From an uncultured Aquificaceae bacterium (GTDB taxonomy: Bacteria; Aquificota; Aquificia; Aquificales; Aquificaceae): a stretch of DNA of 5,815 nt. Position 1 is the stretch's first letter. Every line of letters starts with the position of its first letter. The notes under the pieces were generated by a model. It ran no database searches. It saw only the letters and a program-made list of their open reading frames with translations, and had not been told where the DNA came from. This document shows positions 1 through 5,092 of the stretch, piece after piece. Position numbers and translations under genes: made by a program. The stretch lies in assembly GCA_938002625.1 (NCBI GenBank), contig CALLAD010000036.1, forward strand, positions 1 to 5,815. The letters are read 5' to 3'.

Positions 1-1
1 G

Positions 2-1033
2 GGCACGCCAGTTGCCTTTTATAAGTCCCTTATCCCTCAAGGAGAAGCCATAAAAAGGGCAAGCCTTGAGGATATAAACCTTCTTGGAAGGTCAAGGTTA
101 CTTCTTTCTTTGCCGGGCCTTCCCATATCGGCGGATATATGCGACCTTACGGGAACGGGTAAAGAGTTTTTGGTGGTCCTATTCCCAGAAAGGATTTCCG
201 TATACGAGCTAATCAGGAGGGATATAACAAAAAGGTTTGATTATTCGTTGCCTGCTGGTGTGGCAATTGGCCTTCAGTGTGGGAAAATAGGACAAGAAAA
301 TCAGGATTATGTCTTGGTTAATATGATTTCTGGAAATTCTGCAAGCTCCTTGATACTTAAGCCAATGGGTGATGGCTTTATTCCAGTGGTTAGAAACGTA
401 CCATACCTTATGGGTATATTGGATAAAGAGAGGGCAAGGGAAACCTTTGTAGGCCAGAGGTTTGATCTAAGAAACAAATTTGGACAAGCAATAAGGTTAT
501 CCTTGGAAAGAGATACATTAAGGGAGCAAGGAGCCTTTTTGGCACCACGAGGCTTTAGAGTGGATAGTGCCTTTTATTTTGGCAATTATCTAATATTCAC
601 AGATTCCACTGGAAGGGTAAGGGTTTTTAAGGGAGATGGAGAGGTCTTTTCAACGGAAGAAGGGTTTGGGGGTTCCTATTCCCATATAGATATACCCCTT
701 GAACAGGGAAAGATGAGCTTTGTTTTTAATCCGAAGGGAGCAAAGGTAAGCTTTTTGAATTTTTCCATGGCTTTTGTTATAAAGAACCATACGGGTGTTG
801 TACAAAGGTTTTTGGATATTCTTAAGTACACAAGGGGCGAGATACTCATACTGGGAGAAAAGAGGGAAGATCTCTTATTTATGAAGCAGCTTAGAGGAGC
901 TAACTTTGAAGAAGCCATACAGGCAATACTTACCACCAAGGATGGAAGGGTATTGGTTATAACGGGGAGAACTGGAACCCTAAGCATACAAAACAGGGGA
1001 GATGTTTACGAGCTTGAGTTAAGGTCCTTATAG
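2..1033 (+). CDS. FG-GAP/VCBS-like beta-propeller protein, 5' end outside the window
   Basis: The frame is open from base 2 with no stop, so the gene starts left of the window. The TTG at 110 is probably an internal codon, since 36 further residues precede it in frame. The visible 343 residues are rich in short beta-strand motifs. One is a blade-like segment early on (ADICDLTGTGKEFLVV, just after the TTG), which resembles FG-GAP/VCBS repeats where a D-x-D/N-G-x-G-like turn precedes a hydrophobic strand. A later segment has GRVRVFKGDGEVF followed by FGGSYSHIDIP, as in propeller proteins of Geobacter-type bacteria. The last ~100 residues hold further strands ending in DVYELEL. Such proteins are usually exported, but the N-terminus that would show a signal peptide is missing. 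Ligand and role are unknown. The gene ends tail-to-tail with the methyltransferase gene, overlapping by 6 bases. The CDS call is firm; the fold assignment is moderate. Confidence 0.8.
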   Translation, partial: GTPVAFYKSLIPQGEAIKRASLEDINLLGRSRLLLSLPGLPISADICDLTGTGKEFLVVLFPERISVYELIRRDITKRFDYSLPAGVAIGLQCGKIGQENQDYVLVNMISGNSASSLILKPMGDGFIPVVRNVPYLMGILDKERARETFVGQRFDLRNKFGQAIRLSLERDTLREQGAFLAPRGFRVDSAFYFGNYLIFTDSTGRVRVFKGDGEVFSTEEGFGGSYSHIDIPLEQGKMSFVFNPKGAKVSFLNFSMAFVIKNHTGVVQRFLDILKYTRGEILILGEKREDLLFMKQLRGANFEEAIQAILTTKDGRVLVITGRTGTLSIQNRGDVYELELRSL

Positions 1034-1966
1034 CTTTTTCTGTATTAGTACCCTAAACCTTTCTCCCATGCTTATAAGAAGAGTTTTAAGGCGAGAAAGC
1101 CTTTCTATGTCTTCTGCCTTCTTAGATTTACTAAGTTTTTCCAATTCTTCCATAAATATGGGATTTTTCATTAAAAATCTGCTAAGCCTTAAACAATCTA
1201 CCTTTTGAAGTCCAAAGTCTTTTCCATACTCTTCAAGCAGAGAAAAATTCACGTAAGCGGTTATATCCATTCCCTCCGAGGGTTTTGAGTAGACTTTATG
1301 GGATTTGTAGCCAACTACCGTACCTTGTGGAAACCTTTCTATTTCCTCGGTGGTGTATCCATAGTCTATAACAAGGTGATAGCCCTTTTTTAGGTTTTCT
1401 CCTATTCCTTTCAAAAACTCTATGCAATCCAGACATATTTCTATAACTTGTTGGAGGTTTTCATAGCCCATTCTTTGTATAACTTCCATGATCTTTGGGT
1501 TGGATGTTTCTTTCCATACTTCCTTATCTCCTTCTATGAATAGCTCTTTGCCTTCCTTTATAACATGCACGGGCAGGCAATCAAAAAACTCGTTGGAGAA
1601 GATAACCCCCTTCATAGGGAAAAGTCTGTCGGTCCAGAAGACCTTATCCCTGAAACTTTTAAGCCTTTCCCTTTGGATTTCTATAAGCCTTGGGCTAAAG
1701 TCATAGATGTAATAGCTAACCCTTTTGTATATATGGGGTTCTTTTTCCCAAAGGTAGGTAAGTATATCGTAAGCCAGTGCACCACTTCCACCACCGAGCT
1801 CAAAAAGTATAGGCTTTTCATAATCCTTTACAAGCTGGGCTATAAAGTAAGCAAGGGAGTAGCCAAAGGCTCTATCAAGCTCTGGAGCCGTGAAAAAATC
1901 CCTTCTAAAATCGGACTTATAATACTCCCTTACGCATGCTTCCATCCAATCTCTGAAGGACATCAT
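1028..1966 (-). CDS. midA: MidA/NDUFAF7-family SAM-dependent methyltransferase (DUF185, COG1565)
   Basis: A 312-residue class I methyltransferase of the MidA family. From the ATG at 1966, the visible motifs are DFFTAPEL near residue 25, the SAM-binding glycine loop ELGGGSG at 56-62, SNEFFDCLPVH at 124-134 (family SNE-x-x-D-x-x-P motif), IDYGY at 200-204, DITAYVNF at 234-241 (Tyr where His is common) and MGERFRVLI at 300-308. The mitochondrial homologue methylates an arginine of a complex I subunit; the target of bacterial members is not established. I chose the ATG at 1966 because it overlaps the upstream TGA as ATGA, a sign of translational coupling. A second ATG follows immediately, and an in-frame TTG at 1978 would add four residues. 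The protein is somewhat shorter than many family members at its N-terminus. It is the last gene of a four-gene operon. Confidence 0.9.
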   Translation of the reverse strand: MMSFRDWMEACVREYYKSDFRRDFFTAPELDRAFGYSLAYFIAQLVKDYEKPILFELGGGSGALAYDILTYLWEKEPHIYKRVSYYIYDFSPRLIEIQRERLKSFRDKVFWTDRLFPMKGVIFSNEFFDCLPVHVIKEGKELFIEGDKEVWKETSNPKIMEVIQRMGYENLQQVIEICLDCIEFLKGIGENLKKGYHLVIDYGYTTEEIERFPQGTVVGYKSHKVYSKPSEGMDITAYVNFSLLEEYGKDFGLQKVDCLRLSRFLMKNPIFMEELEKLSKSKKAEDIERLSRLKTLLISMGERFRVLIQKKL

Positions 1967-2322
1967 CCAGGCGGCCAACCCATGCTACGACCAGCTATAA
2001 AGTGAAGGTGCAAATGAAAGACGCTTTGGCCTGCATCCTTGCCCACGTTAAAGACAAGCCTGTAGCCCTTGTTTAAATTCTCATCGGGCGCATAACCAAG
2101 ATCCTCTCCTATTTTTCTTGCCACATAAAACATATGCCCTATTATTTCCTTATCCTCTGGCTCTATGCTTTGAATACCAACTATATGCTTTTTGGGAATT
2201 ATAAGGATGTGAGTGGGAGCAACTGGGTTTATATCATGGAAGGCATAAACTAAATCATCCTCATAAACTCCCCTTGATGGTATCTCCTTTCTTACAATCT
2301 TACAAAAGATGCAGTCTTGCAT
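1963..2322 (-). CDS. HIT-family (histidine triad) nucleotide hydrolase
   Basis: A full-length 119-residue HIT protein of the Hint/HinT type. These are homodimeric purine nucleoside phosphoramidate or AMP-lysine hydrolases of the cytoplasm. The N-terminus has C4-x2-C7 (CIFCKIV), which with His46 in PKKHI resembles the zinc site found in many HIT proteins. The catalytic triad HLHLH is at residues 103-107, preceded by NVGKDAGQSVF and followed by the usual GGR-like turn (AGRSMGWPPG). The substrate cannot be read from sequence. A GGGGAG ribosome-binding site lies at 2334-2329, six bases before the ATG. The TGA overlaps the methyltransferase ATG by four bases, so the two are probably translated together. 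A probable promoter overlaps the end of hisC, 24 bases upstream, so HIT and the methyltransferase may also be expressed independently of hisC. Confidence 0.95.
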   Translation of the reverse strand: MQDCIFCKIVRKEIPSRGVYEDDLVYAFHDINPVAPTHILIIPKKHIVGIQSIEPEDKEIIGHMFYVARKIGEDLGYAPDENLNKGYRLVFNVGKDAGQSVFHLHLHFIAGRSMGWPPG

Positions 2323-2345
2323 GCTTGACTCCCCGACCTTAGATT

Positions 2346-2354
2346 ATTATATCA
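2346..2354 (-). promoter_or_regulatory. Probable extended -10 promoter for HIT-midA, over the hisC stop codon
   Basis: On the minus strand this reads TGATATAAT, a consensus TGn-TATAAT extended -10. It would put a transcription start near 2339, just before the GGGGAG ribosome-binding site at 2334-2329. The TAA inside it is the hisC stop codon. No good -35 hexamer is seen at the expected distance, which is tolerable for an extended -10. The same nine bases precede the first gene of the operon (3671-3663). Inferred, not demonstrated. Confidence 0.45.
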
Positions 2355-3390
2355 TGCATTTATAAAGGGCTTCTAAGAAGGCATCATTTTCCTCTTTTTT
2401 TCCTATGCTTACCCTAAGGCATTGGGGAACAAGGTAAGAAAAATCCCTTATAAGCACGCCCTTTTCTACTAATTTTTTGTGTAAAAGGCTTGCTGGCATG
2501 CTTAGGCTCTTAAAAAGTATAAAGTTTGCCGAGGATGGATAGACCCTTATTCCTTCCATGCTTGACATTTCCCTGTATAGCCTTTCCCTCTCCCTTATAA
2601 CCTTTTTTATTTCTTCCTCTATTAGATCATAAAACTCTGTAAGCATAAGCCTTGCTATAACCTGCGAAGGGTAGGTAATATTAAAGGGAAGCCTTATCTT
2701 GTTTAACTCTCTTATTATCTCCTCTTTTGCGACCATAAAGCCAACCCTAAGGCCAGCCATACCTATTTTGGAAAGGGTTCGCAAAACTACCGTGTCTTCT
2801 CTCTGTAAGGCTTCTTCTATAAAAGTCTTGCCCGAGTAGTTATAATAAGCCTCGTCTATTACGATAAAAAGGCCTTTCTCCCTTATTTTCCTTATCTTAT
2901 GCTCGCTAAAGCAGTTTCCTGTTGGATTGTTGGGATAGGCAAAGTAGGCAAGGGCTGGTGACCTTTCTTCTATAGCCCTTAGGCTATTTGGTAAGTCTAT
3001 GTCAAAATCCTCCTCAAGGCTAACTTCTACCCTTTCCCTTCCTATAACTTGTGCCGATATTCCGTACATGGAAAAGGTGGGCACGGGATAGAATATTCCC
3101 CTGTCAAACTCTCCTACTGCAATAGAAAGGTAGTAAATAAGCTCATCGGAGCCATTGCCAAGGAGGATATTTTTTTCATCAATTCCCAACCTTTGGGCAA
3201 TGGCTTCCTTTAGCAAGCTTGCCGATGGGTCTGGATATCTGTTAAAGGGTATTTTTGATACCTCTTGAGCTATGCGCTTTTTTACTTCCTCTGGGAATTC
3301 AATAGAAAGCTCGTTGGAAGATAGCTTTATCCTTGCTGGCGTTGTCTCCGTTTTATAGGGGGAGAGGGAAAGGAGCCGACCGCTTATCAT
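2347..3390 (-). CDS. hisC: Histidinol-phosphate aminotransferase (class I/II PLP aminotransferase)
   Basis: A full-length 347-residue HisC. It transfers the amino group between glutamate and imidazole acetol-phosphate in histidine biosynthesis, and may accept aromatic substrates as well. Visible motifs are KLSSNE at 22-27, the cofactor-phosphate loop GNGSDELI at 78-85, PNNPTG at 153-158, IDEAYYNY at 178-185 (Asp179 contacts the pyridine nitrogen), TLSK with Schiff-base Lys208, RVGF with Arg215, and LRVSIG with substrate-carboxylate Arg326. The spacing fits the HisC branch; a related aromatic or cobalamin-pathway (CobD-like) aminotransferase is the main alternative. The ATG overlaps the stop of the small upstream RHH-like gene as ATGA, and the purine-rich end of that gene (GAGGAG just before the ATG) must serve as its ribosome-binding site. 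No other his genes are in the window. Confidence 0.93.
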   Translation of the reverse strand: MISGRLLSLSPYKTETTPARIKLSSNELSIEFPEEVKKRIAQEVSKIPFNRYPDPSASLLKEAIAQRLGIDEKNILLGNGSDELIYYLSIAVGEFDRGIFYPVPTFSMYGISAQVIGRERVEVSLEEDFDIDLPNSLRAIEERSPALAYFAYPNNPTGNCFSEHKIRKIREKGLFIVIDEAYYNYSGKTFIEEALQREDTVVLRTLSKIGMAGLRVGFMVAKEEIIRELNKIRLPFNITYPSQVIARLMLTEFYDLIEEEIKKVIRERERLYREMSSMEGIRVYPSSANFILFKSLSMPASLLHKKLVEKGVLIRDFSYLVPQCLRVSIGKKEENDAFLEALYKCMI

Positions 3391-3629
3391 TGCTCCTCTT
3401 GTTGTTCTTGTTCTTCCTCCTCTTCCTCCTCACCTCTTCCAAGGTATAGCTCAAGCTCTGCCACGGTAGATTCCATTAGTTTATCTTCCAATATTCCCTT
3501 TATAAGCCTGTTTAGTTTACGTTCATCACCCATGGCTATGCCATTTAGCACATAATACAACCTTTTTGGTAAAGATAAAACAATCCTTTTATACCTTGCA
3601 CCGCCCTTTTTCCTTGGTTTTCTGGCCAT
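3387..3629 (-). CDS. Small RHH-like putative DNA-binding protein with acidic poly-Glu/Gln tail
   Basis: An 80-residue protein I do not recognise as a named gene. It has three zones. Residues 1-14 are strongly basic (MARKPRKKGGARYK). Residues 14-53 look like a ribbon-helix-helix unit: a short strand (KRIVLSLP), a helix (KRLYYVLNGIAMG) and a second helix (ERKLNRLIKGILEDKLM), the order seen in CopG/Arc/MetJ-type repressors. Residues 66-80 are an almost pure Glu/Gln tail (seven consecutive Glu, then mixed Gln/Glu). The gene is surely translated: a perfect AAGGAGGT lies at 3643-3636, seven bases before the ATG. Its TGA overlaps the hisC ATG. As first gene of the operon beside a divergent promoter holding a palindrome, it is a candidate autoregulator; this is inference. 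The RHH call rests on pattern only. Confidence 0.75.
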   Translation of the reverse strand: MARKPRKKGGARYKRIVLSLPKRLYYVLNGIAMGDERKLNRLIKGILEDKLMESTVAELELYLGRGEEEEEEEQEQQEEQ

Positions 3630-3635
3630 TTTTTT

Positions 3636-3643
3636 ACCTCCTT
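3636..3643 (-). promoter_or_regulatory. Perfect Shine-Dalgarno of the RHH-hisC operon
   Basis: The minus strand reads AAGGAGGT, seven bases before the ATG at 3629. It is the strongest ribosome-binding site in the window and fixes the start of the RHH-like gene. It contrasts with the missing Shine-Dalgarno of the divergent ChaN-like gene 32 bases away. Confidence 0.85.
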
Positions 3644-3657
3644 AAAAGTTTTATGTC

Positions 3658-3671
3658 TATAAATTATATCA
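3658..3671. promoter_or_regulatory. Divergent promoter core with TATAA-N-TTATA palindrome
   Basis: Bases 3658-3668 form a perfect inverted repeat, TATAA-A-TTATA. On the minus strand, 3671-3663 reads TGATATAAT, an extended -10 for the RHH-hisC operon that would start transcription near 3656, shortly before the Shine-Dalgarno. On the plus strand, TATAAA at 3658-3663 is a possible -10 for the ChaN-like gene, whose ATG is only 12 bases further on. The two promoters would share the same 14 bases, so polymerase or a repressor bound here would affect both directions. The site is AT-rich, so the palindrome could be incidental. Confidence 0.4.
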
Positions 3672-3674
3672 ATT

Positions 3675-4469
3675 ATGCTAAAAATTTTGCTTGTTTTGTT
3701 CATATTTTCTGTAGCCATGGCAAGGGAAATAAGCATCAATTCGTTGGATAAATACCAAGTTATTTTTCTTCCAGAAGAGCATACAAGCAAAGAAGATCAT
3801 AAATTCCAGCTTGATGTTATAAAATTCCTTTACTCAAAGGGGCATAAAATCCTAATAGCAATGGAAATGTTCCAACAACCTTTTCAATGGGCATTGGATA
3901 AGTATATAAACTGCCAAATAGAAGAGGGGGAGATGCTTAGCAAAACAGAATACAAAAAAAGGTGGGGGCATGATCCAGCCCTTTATAGGGACATAGGGAC
4001 CTTTGCCAAGGAAAAGGGAATAAGCATAAGGGCTATAAATATACCCTCCGAATTGGTTAAAAGGATAAGGGAGGAGGGATTAGAGAAGGTAAGGGATGAA
4101 AGGCTTCCTTACCCAATAATAGAGCATACAGAAGGGGAAAAGAAAGCGCTTAGGGAATTTCTTTCCAAGCATCCAAGGGTGGAGGAAAAGAGATTTTTTG
4201 ATGTGCAAAATGCTTGGGACAATGGCATGGCTTTGGCCATAGCAAGGCTTTTGGAGGATTTCCCAGACTATAAAATATTAGTCCTTGTTGGAAGGGGTCA
4301 TGCCCAAAATCTTGAAAGTGGTATACCAAGAAGGCTAAGCCTTCTAAAGCCCAATATAAGCATGGTAATACTGAAAAGGGAGGATCATAGGGATTTTCTA
4401 TTTTCTATGGACTTTTCCAAGGAAAGCTCATCGGCAAACTCTATAAGGGAGCCAAACTGCAAGCCGTGA
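3675..4469 (+). CDS. Exported ChaN-like protein (haem-binding uptake, Tiki/TraB superfamily)
   Basis: A 264-residue protein resembling the ChaN/DUF399 family (PF04187), whose studied members bind haem or act in iron uptake outside the cytoplasm. Residues 1-16 form a signal peptide ending in SVAMA; there is no lipobox cysteine, unlike classical ChaN lipoproteins. Family features are LPEEHTSKEDHKFQ at 32-45 (His36, His42, Gln45; the usual Gly before Glu is Pro here), AMEMF at 62-66, NIPSELV at 122-128, VQNAWDNGMALAIA at 177-190, and LVGRGHAQNL at 204-213 with His209. The last ~27 residues have no family character and are encoded in DNA that is antisense to the recR 3' end. The ATG at 3675 is preferred because the signal peptide begins there, although no Shine-Dalgarno precedes it. 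It may be translated from a leaderless message. Haem binding is not shown by sequence. Confidence 0.85.
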   Translation: MLKILLVLFIFSVAMAREISINSLDKYQVIFLPEEHTSKEDHKFQLDVIKFLYSKGHKILIAMEMFQQPFQWALDKYINCQIEEGEMLSKTEYKKRWGHDPALYRDIGTFAKEKGISIRAINIPSELVKRIREEGLEKVRDERLPYPIIEHTEGEKKALREFLSKHPRVEEKRFFDVQNAWDNGMALAIARLLEDFPDYKILVLVGRGHAQNLESGIPRRLSLLKPNISMVILKREDHRDFLFSMDFSKESSSANSIREPNCKP

Positions 4470-4999
4470 GATATGCGGGTTATTTTCACGCTTGGAAATT
4501 GTTTTTTTATAAGCTTTGCTAAATATATGGCTGTTGCTTCTCCTTCTACGTTGGGATTGGTGGCAAGTATGACCTCTTTAACTCCATACTTTTCTATTCT
4601 TTCTAAAAGGCTGTTAATGTTTAGGTTGCTGGGTGATATGCCCTCAAGGGGTGCTATCCTACCTCCCAAAACATGGTAAACACCCGTATACCTTTCAAGC
4701 CTTTCTATGGCAAAAGCATCCTGTGGTTCCTCCACAACGCATATAAACTTTTTACTCCTCCTTGGATTTGAGCATATGGGACATATTTCCTCCTCCGTGT
4801 ATATGCCACATTCCGCACAATTTCTTATTTTTTCAACAGCTTCTTGCAAGGCTTTTAAGATTTCCAATCTTTTTTCCAAGGGTAGCTTAAGAAGGTTATA
4901 AACAAGCCTGCCAGCCCCCCTTTCTCCGTAGGTGGGTATAAGGGTAATCTTTTCTAAGGACTCTTTTATGGATTTAGGGATCATATCCTCGTAAGACAT
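4385..4999 (-). CDS. recR: Recombination mediator protein RecR
   Basis: A 204-residue RecR, the usual family length. It acts with RecO (and RecF) in the cytoplasm to load RecA on single-stranded DNA at gaps. In order: a helix-hairpin-helix around IPTYGERGAGRL at 21-32; a C4 zinc finger Cys61/Cys64/Cys73/Cys76; a Toprim domain from FICVVEEPQDAFAIE (85-99) to LATNPNVEGEATAIYLA (145-161), with the conserved EGEAT; and the C-terminal ISHGLQFGSLIEFADELSL (177-195). The C-terminal motif departs from the common HGLPxGGxLEYAD form, with Gln for Pro and Ser-Leu for the second Gly region. The ATG at 4999 has no Shine-Dalgarno but follows a TATAAT by seven bases. A Met at codon 6 has GAGGA close before it and is an alternative start. 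The 3' end overlaps the ChaN-like gene by 85 bases in antisense. Confidence 0.95.
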   Translation of the reverse strand: MSYEDMIPKSIKESLEKITLIPTYGERGAGRLVYNLLKLPLEKRLEILKALQEAVEKIRNCAECGIYTEEEICPICSNPRRSKKFICVVEEPQDAFAIERLERYTGVYHVLGGRIAPLEGISPSNLNINSLLERIEKYGVKEVILATNPNVEGEATAIYLAKLIKKQFPSVKITRISHGLQFGSLIEFADELSLEKSIENRKSL

Positions 5000-5006
5000 C
5001 TAAAAA

Positions 5007-5012
5007 ATTATA
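5007..5012 (-). promoter_or_regulatory. Probable -10 box of recR, leaderless arrangement
   Basis: The minus strand reads TATAAT, followed by seven bases and then the recR ATG at 4999. Transcription starting at the normal distance would begin at or within a base of the start codon. No Shine-Dalgarno lies in between (TTTTTAG only). No convincing -35 is seen; TACAAT at 5035-5030 has the right 17-base spacing but poor match. Confidence 0.45.
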
Positions 5013-5050
5013 AGTTTTTTGTGTAGCTGATTGTAGACTGGGCTTATTCC

Positions 5051-5080
5051 TTCAAAATCCCAGATGTGTTAAACTATAAT
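5051..5080 (+). promoter_or_regulatory. Probable sigma-70-type promoter of the PLD-domain gene
   Basis: TTCAAA at 5051-5056 (four of six consensus bases) and a perfect TATAAT at 5075-5080 are separated by 18 bases. The predicted start near 5087 leaves only about six bases before the ATG at 5093, with no Shine-Dalgarno. It lies in the 93-base spacer shared with recR, back to back with the recR promoter. Confidence 0.5.
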
Positions 5081-5092
5081 TTAAAAATAAGA

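Noticed and set aside
676..987. A 103-codon - strand open frame inside the beta-propeller gene
   Set aside because: The opposite strand is a long continuous coding frame open from the window edge. The protein is low in recognisable motifs and reads as an antisense shadow.
1020..1040. Intrinsic terminator between the propeller gene and midA
   Set aside because: The two genes overlap by 6 bases and I see no GC-rich hairpin with a T-run on either strand.
1565..2005. A 146-codon + strand open frame antisense to midA and HIT
   Set aside because: It has no recognisable domain and no ribosome-binding site. It lies entirely opposite two well-supported conserved genes, so it is a shadow frame.
3545..3790. 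An 81-codon - strand open frame across the divergent promoter
   Set aside because: It overlaps the RHH-like gene in another frame, crosses the control region, and has no ribosome-binding site. Both flanking genes are better supported.
4380..4475. Frameshift or sequencing error as cause of the ChaN-like/recR overlap
   Set aside because: Both frames are intact across the overlap and RecR keeps its full conserved length. I have no direct sign of an error, though it remains the way the overlap could be disproved.
5069..5084. TTAAA-CTATAA-TTTAA inverted repeat around the PLD gene -10 box
   Set aside because: Five-base arms of only A and T in an AT-rich spacer are expected by chance; not enough to call an operator.
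5066..5092. An upstream GTG start for the PLD gene at 5066
   Set aside because: It would place the TATAAT at 5075 inside the coding region and has no Shine-Dalgarno. The ATG at 5093 gives a normal N-terminus for PLD-helicase proteins.
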